Shown here: positions 19,296 through 28,134 of the stretch, piece by piece
Numbering within the stretch: the first letter of the stretch is position 1
How the letters are laid out: each line of letters begins with the position of its first letter
Source: Clostridiales bacterium
Lineage (GTDB): Bacteria; Bacillota; Clostridia; Christensenellales; Pumilibacteraceae
Direction of reading: 5' to 3'
Assembly (NCBI GenBank): GCA_003533505.1
Contig: DQGD01000004.1
Span: 24,764 to 88,763 of the forward strand
DNA length: 64,000 nt
Position numbers and translations under genes: made by a program
The notes under the pieces: model-generated
Database searches by the model: none
Told to the model about the DNA's origin: nothing
What the model saw: only the letters and a program-made list of their open reading frames with translations

Positions 19296-20105
19296 ATGTA
19301 CGAGTCGATAAAATCGAATTTTCGCAGAATAGTCGCGGCGCATTGCGTGCTGGAAAATTTTATTGCGCTCGAGCGCACGGGCAACGTCGGCGGCGTGCCG
19401 CGCTACTCCGACTGTTTCGTCTATATTCTCAGCGGCAGAGCGCGGTATGAGTTTTCGGACTATTCGTTCGTGGTGTCGGCAGGCGAGATACTGTACCTTC
19501 CCAAGGGCGGAGTGTACGAGATTGAGAAACTGACGGACGAATACCGCTTCATTTTCGTCGACTTCGATTTCGAGAGCGACGGGAAGAATTATCGCGGCGA
19601 AGCGTTGCGCGTTGCCGATTCCGCGTCGGCCGAAAAGCTGTTCAGAAAAATGGACGCGACTTTTCTGGAACGCGCCGAGTGGTGGCAGCCGTCGCTGTTG
19701 TCCGCGCTGTACGAAGTTTACGCCTGCGTTATGCGTTGCGGCGGCAGGGATTACCGTACGGGAGCGGTTGTCGAGCGCGTGCGCCCGGCGTGTGAAGCCA
19801 TGCTTTCGGGTTATGCCGACCCGGACTTTTCCGTGGCGGCGCTAGGCGAGAAGTGCGGACTGAAAGAGTCGCAATTTCGCAGATTGTTCAGTGAGGCTTA
19901 CGGCGTTTCGCCCGTCCGCTACCTGACGAGGCTGCGGCTGGGGCGAGCCAAGGCACTGCTCGAGTCGGGCGACTGTTCGATTTCCGCCGTCGCCGCACAG
20001 TCGGGCTTTTCCGACGAGTACTATTTCAACCGCGCGTTTACCAAAAACGTCGGCATTACGCCCGGAAAATACGCCGAGTTCAAATCAAAGTACCGAAAAG
20101 TATAA
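19296..20105 (+). CDS. AraC-family regulator next to the glycyl radical enzyme
   Basis: A 269-residue activator or repressor. The N-terminal part (about 1-110) is a cupin-like sensing domain (YILSGRARYEFSDYSFVVSAGEILYLPKGGVYEI). The C-terminal 100 residues carry the double helix-turn-helix of AraC/XylS proteins (FSVAALGEKCGLKESQFRRLF and ISAVAAQSGFSDEYYFNRAF, ending PGKYAEFK). The gene lies 84 bp upstream of the glycyl radical enzyme, in the same direction, and an inverted repeat in that gap is a candidate binding site. It probably responds to the enzyme's substrate. Confidence 0.9.
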   Translation: MYESIKSNFRRIVAAHCVLENFIALERTGNVGGVPRYSDCFVYILSGRARYEFSDYSFVVSAGEILYLPKGGVYEIEKLTDEYRFIFVDFDFESDGKNYRGEALRVADSASAEKLFRKMDATFLERAEWWQPSLLSALYEVYACVMRCGGRDYRTGAVVERVRPACEAMLSGYADPDFSVAALGEKCGLKESQFRRLFSEAYGVSPVRYLTRLRLGRAKALLESGDCSISAVAAQSGFSDEYYFNRAFTKNVGITPGKYAEFKSKYRKV

Positions 20106-20123
20106 AAAATACCGAATTGTGTA

Positions 20124-20166
20124 TTGCATATAAGCTTCCTTGCATGATATTATGATTGCAGGGAAG
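20124..20166 (+). promoter_or_regulatory. Promoter with inverted repeat before the glycyl radical enzyme gene
   Basis: TTGCAT (20124-20129), 18-bp spacer, TATTAT (20148-20153). An inverted repeat CTTCCTTGCA (20135-20144) / TGCAGGGAAG (20157-20166), one G-T mismatch, brackets the -10 box in its 12-base loop. A protein bound there would cover the polymerase site, so this looks like an operator, or an RNA hairpin close to the start of transcription. Confidence 0.6.
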
Positions 20167-20189
20167 TTTTGCTTATAGCCGAGGTATTT

Positions 20190-22319
20190 ATGGACAAAAG
20201 CGAGGAAAAGACAAGCATTTCGTGCGGACTGAACGCTGACGGACTGCGCTCGGGACTGATTGAATTGAATGAAAAGTACAAATCCGAAAGCGCGTGCGCC
20301 CGGCGTGCGCGGCTGATTGCGTTCGCATTGGAGAACGCGCGGATTACGCTTAGGCACGGCGACGGCTTTGCCTATAAGGCAGATTTCGGCAGGACGATAG
20401 AGGATATTCGTTGGGGCGACGTCGGGTTGAAGCTGGACAAAGGCGTGTGCGCCGACGAGTTTAAGAAGAGAGAGGAACATCTTAAGTTGTGCGACTTTAT
20501 CGGCGGACTTGATTTCGGACACTCGATGCCCGATTTCCGCGCGCTTCTCAAACTCGGCGTGGGCGGACTTATAAAGCGGCTGAAAAAACGCAAAAAGGAC
20601 TGTCGCGACGAGAAAAGGTTCGCGTTCTATGACGCGAGTATGCTTGCGCTCGGCGCGTTCGGCGCGTTTGTCAGGCGGTTTGCCGCGCTCGCGAGAATGA
20701 ACGGCGACGAGCCGCTTGCGAGCAGGCTGACGCGAGTGTCCGACGAGCCGCCGACGAGCTTTCACGAGGCTTTGCAACTGATTATGCTGTACTATGTCGC
20801 GGTGCAGCAGGCGGAGGGTTGCGCCGTGCGTTCGCTGGGCGGACTCGACGAGCTATATCCGTATTACGCCGCGGATATAGCGGAGGGACGCGAGAGCCGC
20901 GAGGACTACGCCGAAGTAATAGCCGAGTTTTACCGCGACCTCGCCTCGTTTCACGCGACGGCGAACGTGCCGTTTTTTATCGGCGGACAGACGGCAGACG
21001 GAAAAACAGCCGTCAATCCGCTCAGCTACGAGCTGGTGCGAGTGTACCTCGAAACGGGGCTTTACGACCCGAAAATCCACGTCCGCGTGACGCGCGACTT
21101 CCCGGACGACCTCATGAATACGATACTTGACGGGATAAGGCGCGGAAGCAGCAGTTTTGTCTTTATTTCCGACGACGCGGTAATAAAAGGACTGACGGAA
21201 ACTCTGGGCGAGAGCGCGGAGGACGCGCGCGACTACACGGTAATCGGCTGCTACGAGCCTGCCGCTTACGGCAAAGAAATGCCCTCGTCGTGTTGCGGAC
21301 TTATCAACGTGCCGAAAAGCCTGGAAATCGCGCTGGGTCACGGTTTCGACATTAAATTCGGCGTGAGGGCGGACGACCTCGAATATCCTTCCGACTATAA
21401 GAGCTTCGACGAGCTTTATTCCGCGCTGAAACTTCGGCTTCGCTACGCCGCCGAGCAGGCGATGGAAATCACCGCCGCGTATGAGAAACATTACGACCTC
21501 GTGACTTCCGCTCCGCTGACTTCCGCGACGTTCGCCGATTGCGTGGAGAAGGGCGAGGACGCCTACACGGGCGGCGCGAAGTACAATAACTCGGGACTTA
21601 ACGTCACCGGGCTTGCCACCGCCGTCGACAGCCTTATGGCGATTAAACGGCTGGTGTTCGACGAGCGGCGCGTTACGCTCGGCGAGTTTGCCGAAATCCT
21701 TAAAAACGACTGGCGCGGCGCGGACGAACTGCGGTTAAAGGCTACGCAGTCCGATTGCTACGGCAACGGACACGAAGCCGTCGACGCGCTTTACACCGAC
21801 CTTTACGATTATATCGGCGGACTGTTCAATGGAAAGCGTAACGGCAGGAACGGATTGTTCCGCATGGGTGCGTTCTCGATTGACAACTGCTTCTGGCTGG
21901 GCAAGGGTACGGCGGCGAGCGCCGACGGCAGACGTTGCGGCGAGCCGATTTCCAAAAACTCGTGCGCTTCCGTAGGCAAAGACAAGTCGGGCGTGACCGC
22001 GCTCTTGTCGTCGGTTGCCAAAGCCGACGCCGCGCTCGCTCCGAACGGCGGAGTGCTGGACGTAGTACTTCATCCCTCGGCGGTGTCGGGCGACGACGGA
22101 CTGAACGCTTTTGCCGCGCTGGTGCGCACCTACTTTGCGCTCGGCGGCTTTGCGGTGCATTTCAACGTGTTCTCGTCGGAGGAGCTTAAAAAGGCAAAGC
22201 AGTGCCCCGAAAAGTACTCCACGCTGCAGGTGCGCGTGTGCGGCTGGAACGCGTACTTTGTGGACTTGCCGCCCGAGCAGCAGGATACGTTTATAAAAAT
22301 TGCGGAGGGAACGGAATAA
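20190..22319 (+). CDS. Glycyl radical enzyme, eliminase-type, substrate unknown
   Basis: A 709-residue oxygen-sensitive radical enzyme related to pyruvate formate-lyase. The radical Gly685 lies in RVCGWNAY, 25 residues from the C-terminus as expected, and the thiyl cysteine is Cys354 in IGCYEP. A Glu two residues after that Cys (Glu356) is the mark of dehydratase and C-N/C-S lyase members (glycerol, propanediol, choline, hydroxyproline enzymes); true PFL has Cys-Cys there. It is shorter than most relatives (about 760-850), chiefly at the N-terminus. I chose the ATG at 20190 after GAGG; a TTG at 20169 is possible. Its activase overlaps by one base. No microcompartment or aldehyde dehydrogenase gene is adjacent. 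Confidence 0.9.
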   Translation: MDKSEEKTSISCGLNADGLRSGLIELNEKYKSESACARRARLIAFALENARITLRHGDGFAYKADFGRTIEDIRWGDVGLKLDKGVCADEFKKREEHLKLCDFIGGLDFGHSMPDFRALLKLGVGGLIKRLKKRKKDCRDEKRFAFYDASMLALGAFGAFVRRFAALARMNGDEPLASRLTRVSDEPPTSFHEALQLIMLYYVAVQQAEGCAVRSLGGLDELYPYYAADIAEGRESREDYAEVIAEFYRDLASFHATANVPFFIGGQTADGKTAVNPLSYELVRVYLETGLYDPKIHVRVTRDFPDDLMNTILDGIRRGSSSFVFISDDAVIKGLTETLGESAEDARDYTVIGCYEPAAYGKEMPSSCCGLINVPKSLEIALGHGFDIKFGVRADDLEYPSDYKSFDELYSALKLRLRYAAEQAMEITAAYEKHYDLVTSAPLTSATFADCVEKGEDAYTGGAKYNNSGLNVTGLATAVDSLMAIKRLVFDERRVTLGEFAEILKNDWRGADELRLKATQSDCYGNGHEAVDALYTDLYDYIGGLFNGKRNGRNGLFRMGAFSIDNCFWLGKGTAASADGRRCGEPISKNSCASVGKDKSGVTALLSSVAKADAALAPNGGVLDVVLHPSAVSGDDGLNAFAALVRTYFALGGFAVHFNVFSSEELKKAKQCPEKYSTLQVRVCGWNAYFVDLPPEQQDTFIKIAEGTE

Positions 22320-23221
22320 TGACGAGCGGCATAATTTCCGAAATACGGCGATTCTGCACTCACGACGGCGACGGAATCCGCACGACCGTCGCGCTCAAGG
22401 GCTGTCCGCTCAGGTGCAGGTGGTGCCACAACCCCGAAACGCTGACGTCCAAGCCGTCGCTCGCGTTCGCCGCGGCAAAGTGCGTGCGTTGCGGCAGATG
22501 CGTTTCCGCGTGCGGCAGCGGCGTGCACGAGATAAAGAACGGCGAACACGTAATTCACAGAGCCGCGTGTACGGGCAGAGGCGAATGCGAGCGGGCATGT
22601 CCTTCGTCCGCGCTCAAACTGTACGGCGAGCGAATAACCGCGGAGGAAGCCGTGCGACGCGCGCTTACCGACCGCCCGTTTTTCGATAATTCGGGAGGCG
22701 GCGTAACGCTGTCGGGCGGCGAACCGCTGTTTCAGCCCGAGTTCTCGCTGGAAATCGCGCGGCAAGTAAAAGCCGAGGGCGTTTCGGTGATGCTGGACAC
22801 CTCGGGTTACGCGCGTCCCGAAGTATTCGACAGGTTTCTGCCCGTCGTCGACAAGCTGTTGTTCGACCTCAAAATCATCGACGGCGAACGCCACCGCGAC
22901 TTTACCGGCGCGGACAACGCTCCCATTCTTAATAATCTCGCGCGCGCCGTGGAGTTCGGCTCGGAAATCGAGATAAGAACGCCCGTCATACCCGGAGTAA
23001 ACGACGCCGAAACCGATTTCGCGGCTGCTGCGGACTTTCTTAAAGACATCGGGTTCAAGGGCAGGGTGAAGTTGCTGCCGTTCAACGCGCTCGCCTCGGC
23101 AAAGTACGCCGCGCTGGGACTCGACTACGCCTTCGGCGGCGAGGAGAAACAGTCCTGCGACAAGATGCGCCGTTATTCGGACTTTTACGCGAGTATAGGC
23201 ATAGATTGCGTTGTCGGCTGA
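22319..23221 (+). CDS. Glycyl radical enzyme activating enzyme (radical SAM)
   Basis: A 300-residue radical SAM activase that abstracts hydrogen from the glycine of the preceding enzyme. The SAM-cluster cysteines are Cys29, Cys33 and Cys36 (CPLRCRWC). A ferredoxin-like insert with two more 4Fe-4S sites follows (CVRCGRCVSAC, about residues 55-75, and CTGRGECERACPS, about 85-100). This insert occurs in activases of eliminase-type glycyl radical enzymes and not in PFL activase, which agrees with the Glu356 argument for its partner. The start ATG overlaps the stop of the enzyme gene (TAATG). Confidence 0.93.
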   Translation: MTSGIISEIRRFCTHDGDGIRTTVALKGCPLRCRWCHNPETLTSKPSLAFAAAKCVRCGRCVSACGSGVHEIKNGEHVIHRAACTGRGECERACPSSALKLYGERITAEEAVRRALTDRPFFDNSGGGVTLSGGEPLFQPEFSLEIARQVKAEGVSVMLDTSGYARPEVFDRFLPVVDKLLFDLKIIDGERHRDFTGADNAPILNNLARAVEFGSEIEIRTPVIPGVNDAETDFAAAADFLKDIGFKGRVKLLPFNALASAKYAALGLDYAFGGEEKQSCDKMRRYSDFYASIGIDCVVG

Positions 23222-23263
23222 AATTTCTAATCATATTTTAATCGATAATTTATTATTTTAATA

Positions 23264-23292
23264 TTGAATTTTTTCAGGCTCCGTGCTATACT
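23264..23292 (+). promoter_or_regulatory. Promoter of the NfeD-flotillin operon
   Basis: TTGAAT (23264-23269), 17-bp spacer, TATACT (23287-23292) with TGC in front (extended -10). A small hairpin, GAGCC / GGCTC, followed by TTTTT (about 23313-23334) sits between it and the start codon and could attenuate transcription. Confidence 0.55.
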
Positions 23293-23366
23293 TATAATGT
23301 AATAAGGGCGCGGAGCCTTTTCGGCTCGTTTTTCCCTAGGTACGACTATTTCGGCGGAGGTAAAAA

Positions 23367-24056
23367 ATGATTTTTTGTTCGGCGGCAGGTAATTGGTGGG
23401 ACGGACTCACCGCCACGCATCAGGCGGCGTTTATTCTCGCCGCGGCGGCTTCCGTCATTCTCGTCGTTCAGCTCGTGATGATGTTGATAGGGCTGGGGAG
23501 CGACGGCGGTTTCGACGGCGACACGTCCGACATCGACGGCTGCGGCGACCTCGACTGCGGAATCCCCGACAGCGCGGACGACGCGTTCAACAACGACGGC
23601 ATCGCGGAAGCGAGCGGACTGAGAATCGTGTCTTTCCGCACGGTGGTTGCGTTCTTTGCGCTGGGCGGCTGGATAACCTACACCATGGCTTACTTCCTGC
23701 CCTGGTGGGGAGCGGTGCTCATCGGCGTCGCGGCAGGCTGCGCGGCGGCTGTGGGCGTGGCATACCTCATGCGCGCCATACTTTCGTTTCAGTCCGACGG
23801 CAACCGCAAAATGGGCTTTGCCGTGGGCAAAATAGCCGAGGTTTATCTCACGATACCGGCAAAGAGAACGGGCAGCGGTAAAATCAGCGTGGTCGTGCAG
23901 GACGCGCTCACCGAGTGCGCCGCCGTCACCGACAGCGACGAGCCGCTTTCTACCGGCAGTCGTTGCGTGATAAAAGCTGTTCTGTCCGAACAACTCGTGC
24001 TGGTTGAACCAATGGTTGCGACAAAGCCCGAAGCATCGGACGAAAAAGCGGAGTAA
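23367..24056 (+). CDS. NfeD-like membrane protein with OB-fold tail
   Basis: A 229-residue membrane protein that probably partners flotillin. One membrane helix near residues 15-42, an acidic Gly/Asp-rich stretch (about 45-80), two more helices (about 92-140), then a soluble tail (about 150-220; GKIAEVYLTIPAKRTGSGK and CVIKAVLSEQLVLVEP) with the pattern of the NfeD OB-fold. Such proteins pair with SPFH/flotillin genes (for example yuaF-floT in Bacillus). The RBS GGAGG is 6 bases before the ATG. First gene of a three-gene operon. Confidence 0.78.
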   Translation: MIFCSAAGNWWDGLTATHQAAFILAAAASVILVVQLVMMLIGLGSDGGFDGDTSDIDGCGDLDCGIPDSADDAFNNDGIAEASGLRIVSFRTVVAFFALGGWITYTMAYFLPWWGAVLIGVAAGCAAAVGVAYLMRAILSFQSDGNRKMGFAVGKIAEVYLTIPAKRTGSGKISVVVQDALTECAAVTDSDEPLSTGSRCVIKAVLSEQLVLVEPMVATKPEASDEKAE

Positions 24057-24063
24057 AATAACG

Positions 24064-24360
24064 ATGGAAGGGAAGAAAAGTGCCGGCAACAATACGAATA
24101 ACAAGAAAAACAAAAACGCGAATCGCGATGTAATAAACGTCGGCGAAACTAACGACAATCGCGACGTAACCGACTTCGACGAATTAGACCGCAATCGCGA
24201 CGTTATCGAGGATAACGACTGTGATAAGCCGCTGAGCGAAAGGGGTTATATTCTGTCGGGGCTTACCGAAGCGTGGGAGTGGGTGAAGATAACGTTGGCG
24301 ATTATCGCGACGCCGTTTTTAATAATTATGTTGATTAAAATTTTTACCGGAAAATTGTAA
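24064..24360 (+). CDS. Small membrane protein with three NRDV repeats
   Basis: A 98-residue protein I do not recognise. The N-terminal 18 residues are Asn/Lys-rich (NNTNNKKNKN). NRDV occurs at residues 20, 32 and 44, an exact 12-residue period rich in Asp and Asn. After a charged linker comes a Trp/Leu region and one C-terminal membrane helix (about 75-95, LAIIATPFLIIMLIKIF) with a short KL tail. It is therefore probably anchored with the repeat part in the cytoplasm. The ATG at 24064 follows GCGGAG and lies 7 bp after the NfeD-like gene; flotillin begins 26 bp later. It occupies the place of a third, poorly known component in flotillin operons. Confidence 0.7.
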   Translation: MEGKKSAGNNTNNKKNKNANRDVINVGETNDNRDVTDFDELDRNRDVIEDNDCDKPLSERGYILSGLTEAWEWVKITLAIIATPFLIIMLIKIFTGKL

Positions 24361-24386
24361 AAACTAATTTTATGGAGGAGTACTCA

Positions 24387-25859
24387 ATGAATTTATTTTC
24401 CGTAGAAGGCTGGGTAGCCGGACTTATCGCGGCAATCGTCGTGGCGGTAGTGCTGCTGCTCATCATGCTTATGGTCTTTATCAGCCGCTATAAGAAATGC
24501 CCGTCCGACAAGGTGATGGTCATTTACGGCAAACTGAAACGCGCTAAGGGCGGCGCTCCGCAGGCGTCGAGCAAGTGTATTCACGGCGGCGCGCAGTTCG
24601 TGTGGCCGTTCTTTCAGGCGTACAGCTTCCTCGACCTCACGCCTATATCGCTGAACGTCGACCTTAAAAACGCGCTGTCGCATCAGAACATCCGCGTGGA
24701 CGTGCCATCGCGCTTTACGGTAGGCATTTCCACCGAGCCCGGCATCATGCAGAACGCCGCCGAGAGGCTGCGCGGACTGCGCATGGCGGACATACAGGAC
24801 CTTGCGAGCGACATTATCTTGGGTCAGCTCCGTCTGGTAGTCGCGCTTATGGACATCGAGGAAATCAACACCAACCGCGACAAGTTCCTCGACGAGGTTT
24901 CGAGAAACGTGGAAACCGAGCTCAAAAAAATCGGCTTGAAGCTCATCAACGTCAACGTAACCGACATCCGCGACGAGTCGGGATACATCGAGGCTCTCGG
25001 CAAGGAAGCGGCAAGCAAGGCAATCAACGACGCAAAGAAATCGGTTGCCGAGCGCGACCGCGACGGCGCGATAGGCGAAGCCAACGCAATCATGGACCAG
25101 CGCATAAACGTAGCAAAGGCTAACTCAGCGGCGGTAGAGGGCGAAAACCTGGCCAAAGCCAAGATAGCTCAGGCGAATGCGGACCTCCGCGAGGCGGAAG
25201 CGGACGCGGAACGCCGCGCGACCGCAGCCGAAAAGATAGCGCAGGCAAACGCGCTGAAAGAAGCTTACGAGGCGCAGCGCGAAGCCGAAGAAGTGCGTGC
25301 AAAGCGCGAGCAGAGCACCCTTGAGGCGGACGTCATCGTCAAAGCCGAAATCGAAAAGCACCGTCTCGAGCTCGAGGCGGAAGCGCAGGCGGAGCAGGCG
25401 AGGAGAAAGGCGCGCGGCGAAGCGGACGCAATCTACGCGGTCAAGGAAGCGGAGGCGCGCGGCTTGTACGAGCTTCTTTCCCGTCAGGCACAGGGCTTCG
25501 ACAGCCTCGTGAAGGCAAGCGGAGCCGCCGACAGCGCGGTCAAGATGATGATTGCCGACAAGCTCGAGGAGCTTACGCGCATTCAGGTGGACGCAATCAA
25601 GAACATCAAGATAGACAAGGTTACCGTGTGGGACGGCGGCGCGAACGGCGAAAAGAGTTCGACCGCAGGCTTTATATCGGGGCTTTATAAATCGGTGCCG
25701 CCGCTAAGCGAACTTTTCCGTTCGGTGGGCATGGAACTTCCCGACTACCTCGGCAAAGTCCAATCCGAAAAGCCCGTAGATAAGTCCGTCGCGCTCAATG
25801 CTGCCGAGCAGCCCGAAAAGGAAAAGCCCGAAAAGCCCTCGGCAAAGAAGGGCAAGTAA
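24387..25859 (+). CDS. floT: Flotillin-like SPFH-domain protein
   Basis: A 490-residue scaffold protein of membrane microdomains. An N-terminal hairpin or membrane helix (about 8-35, VAGLIAAIVVAVVLLLIMLMVF) is followed by the SPFH domain (about 40-200, with VWPFFQAYSFLDLTPISLNV and LINVNVTDIRDESGYI). A long coiled coil (about 205-370) has the Glu-Ala repeats of flotillins (EAQREAEEVRAKRE, EAEAQAEQARRKARGEADA). The C-terminal domain ends in a Lys/Glu/Pro tail. The ATG at 24387 has GGAGGA upstream. In Bacillus the protein works with NfeD-like YuaF in membrane organisation and envelope-stress resistance. Confidence 0.92.
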   Translation: MNLFSVEGWVAGLIAAIVVAVVLLLIMLMVFISRYKKCPSDKVMVIYGKLKRAKGGAPQASSKCIHGGAQFVWPFFQAYSFLDLTPISLNVDLKNALSHQNIRVDVPSRFTVGISTEPGIMQNAAERLRGLRMADIQDLASDIILGQLRLVVALMDIEEINTNRDKFLDEVSRNVETELKKIGLKLINVNVTDIRDESGYIEALGKEAASKAINDAKKSVAERDRDGAIGEANAIMDQRINVAKANSAAVEGENLAKAKIAQANADLREAEADAERRATAAEKIAQANALKEAYEAQREAEEVRAKREQSTLEADVIVKAEIEKHRLELEAEAQAEQARRKARGEADAIYAVKEAEARGLYELLSRQAQGFDSLVKASGAADSAVKMMIADKLEELTRIQVDAIKNIKIDKVTVWDGGANGEKSSTAGFISGLYKSVPPLSELFRSVGMELPDYLGKVQSEKPVDKSVALNAAEQPEKEKPEKPSAKKGK

Positions 25860-26010
25860 AACGCGCTTCGGTGAAACGCCGAGGCAAGCTTAATGGCGGA
25901 GGCGCGCAAACTGCGCTTTCGCGAAAGTAAAACGTTATTAAGGAGTTACGCTCGTCGTGCGGTTTTCCGCGCGGCAGGCGTGACTCTTATTTTTTTCGGA
26001 GGACTACGAG

Positions 26011-28071
26011 GTGAAAAGATTTTTTATTACGACGGTACTCGTGCTGACGGCGGCGCTGTTCGCGCTCTGCGGCTGCGGAGAAACGCCGCTTCCCGACAAT
26101 CCCGATAATCCCGGCAGCAGCGGCGGTACGGACGGCGGCTCGGGCGGCAAGACGACGTACACCGTCACGTTCGTGATTGACGGCGAAACGGTGGAAACGC
26201 AGGAGCTCAATCCCGGAGAAACGATTGCCGACCCCAAATGCGACACGAGCAAGGAGGGACACACTTTCGAGGGCTGGCAGCGACCCGACGGCAAGCTGGT
26301 GAAATGGAACTACGTTTCCGAGCGCAAAGTGACCGAGGACATTACGTTGACGGCTTATTATTCGGTAAACTCGTATAAAATCGGCTTTTACTATATGGGC
26401 GAGCAGATAGGCGCTACGAAAAAACTCGGGTACGGCAGCGAATTTGCGTTCCCGACCGATTTTGCCGTGGGCTCGGCGGTGGAGGTCACGGGCTGGCGCG
26501 AGCGCGGAAGCGAGGAAATTATATCGTCGTCTGTCGCCACCGTCAAACGCGACGCCGCGTACGACGCGGTGGTGAAGCTGAAGCCCTACAAGTCGATAAA
26601 CTACGACGGCTTTCCCACGGAGTGTTATTACCTATATGGCTACGACTGCGAGAACGCGAGCGTAACGCTCGTGTACGACGACGGCTCGGAATACAGCCTT
26701 AAAAAATCGGAATATGAGGTCATCGTACCCGACGACTTCGCGACTGAGTGCAAACAATATAAGATAACGGTAAACATCAAGCTCGAAGAGGGCTTAGAGA
26801 GGACTTTTAACGTGAACGTAAAAGAAAACAAGAGCAAAATCAGCGTACTGTTCATCGGCAACAGCTATTCGGACGACACAATCGACTTGTCGTACAAAGT
26901 GGCGAAAGGTTTGGGGTTAGACTCCGTCGACATCGCGACGCTGTACCACCCCGGCTGCACGATTGACATGCACCTTAACTTTTTGAAGTCGAATCCGAGA
27001 AACTATATTTTCCGCTACTTCGACAAGAACGGCGAGCTCAACACCGCCGAAGACAACATGAATACCGCAAAGCTGTCCACGATGGAAGAGGGAATTAAAT
27101 TCAAACCGTGGGATTTCATTATTTTGCAGCAGGGCAGCAGCATGAGCGGCGTTCCCGGCAGCTATGGTAATATAGGCGCGCTGATAGACTACGTCAGGTC
27201 CAAAGCCACCAACCCGAACGTGCGCTTTGCGTTCAACATGACCTGGGCGTACATGGACGGCAGTGTGAGAGACGAGTTCGCCAAGTACGATTACAGTCAG
27301 AAAAAGATGTACGACAGCATAATAAGCTCGGTAAAGTCGCAGGTTGAGCCCAACAAAACCTTTGTGGCAATCATACCCAACGGCACCGCGGTGCAGAACG
27401 CCAGAACGTCGGTTGTGGGCGACAACCTGACGCGCGACACCTCCGACCACCTGACCTACGGGCTGGGGCGGTATATCGCCGCGCTTACGTTCGTGTCGAA
27501 AATGACGGGAGTGAGCGAAGCGGACATTCGTTCGCTCCCCTATGCACCGAGCGGACTCAGCGCAACGCAAATCGCGATTGCCAAGGAGAGCGCGATAAAC
27601 GCGCTTAAAACGCCGTTTGCCGTCACCCAATCGACTTACGCGCCGCCGGGGATTGTCGCCGACGCGTCGAGCATAGAGGGCAAAACCGAGAAAGAGTTGA
27701 CTTTTTCGCGCGGCTACTACTATTCGTCGAATCAGAACGGAGATTATTACGGCTTAATCTCGTCGGGCGGAATTTCCGGGAACTATTACGCCACCGCGAA
27801 GTTTACAAAAGCCGACTTGCCCGTGGGTTCGGTCATCTATGTTGCGAGAGGCTGGCAGTACCGCCCCGAGGGCTGGATTAACGGCGGCAGAAACCTCGAA
27901 GCCGACCGCCCGGCAAACACTTCCGCGCAGTATATCGTTATCAACGAAGCGTGGTGGGGAAACTACACCGAACGCGCGTTCAACATATCCAAACTCAAGA
28001 CTACCGACATCACGGGCGAGGCCGACGTAATCCCCACGGTGTTCAAAATTTACCTGCCGAACAGCGACTAA
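26011..28071 (+). CDS. Surface lipoprotein with InlB-type repeat and DUF4886-like SGNH domain
   Basis: A 686-residue lipoprotein starting at GTG with CGGAGG before it. Signal peptide with Cys22 (ALCGC), then a Pro/Gly/Asp linker. Residues about 45-125 resemble the InlB B-repeat (Listeria-Bacteroides) fold: VTFVIDGETVETQ, GHTFEGWQRPDGK. An Ig-like region follows (about 195-270). An SGNH domain of DUF4886 type (about 275-530) has VLFIGNSYSDD with the Ser nucleophile, IILQQGSSMSG, FNMTWAYM and SDHLTYGLGRY with the His. A final beta domain (about 545-685) is rich in Trp and Tyr and may bind glycan. Likely an esterase acting on acylated polysaccharide outside the cell. Confidence 0.8.
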   Translation: MKRFFITTVLVLTAALFALCGCGETPLPDNPDNPGSSGGTDGGSGGKTTYTVTFVIDGETVETQELNPGETIADPKCDTSKEGHTFEGWQRPDGKLVKWNYVSERKVTEDITLTAYYSVNSYKIGFYYMGEQIGATKKLGYGSEFAFPTDFAVGSAVEVTGWRERGSEEIISSSVATVKRDAAYDAVVKLKPYKSINYDGFPTECYYLYGYDCENASVTLVYDDGSEYSLKKSEYEVIVPDDFATECKQYKITVNIKLEEGLERTFNVNVKENKSKISVLFIGNSYSDDTIDLSYKVAKGLGLDSVDIATLYHPGCTIDMHLNFLKSNPRNYIFRYFDKNGELNTAEDNMNTAKLSTMEEGIKFKPWDFIILQQGSSMSGVPGSYGNIGALIDYVRSKATNPNVRFAFNMTWAYMDGSVRDEFAKYDYSQKKMYDSIISSVKSQVEPNKTFVAIIPNGTAVQNARTSVVGDNLTRDTSDHLTYGLGRYIAALTFVSKMTGVSEADIRSLPYAPSGLSATQIAIAKESAINALKTPFAVTQSTYAPPGIVADASSIEGKTEKELTFSRGYYYSSNQNGDYYGLISSGGISGNYYATAKFTKADLPVGSVIYVARGWQYRPEGWINGGRNLEADRPANTSAQYIVINEAWWGNYTERAFNISKLKTTDITGEADVIPTVFKIYLPNSD

Positions 28072-28088
28072 AAAGATATAACGACAAT

Positions 28089-28126
28089 AAAAAACCGCGA
28101 CCCGAAAACAGGGTTGCGGTTTTTTG
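28089..28126. terminator. Bidirectional intrinsic terminator
   Basis: A-run, stem CCGCGACCC / GGGTTGCGG (28095-28119) with a 7-base loop, then TTTTTT. It serves the lipoprotein gene on the plus strand and the Mrp gene on the minus strand. Confidence 0.85.
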
Positions 28127-28134
28127 CCGTTTTA

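Noticed and set aside
20169..20189. TTG start giving a 716-residue glycyl radical enzyme
   Set aside because: It has no ribosome site, whereas the ATG at 20190 follows GAGG; the seven extra residues fall on the inverted repeat's edge.
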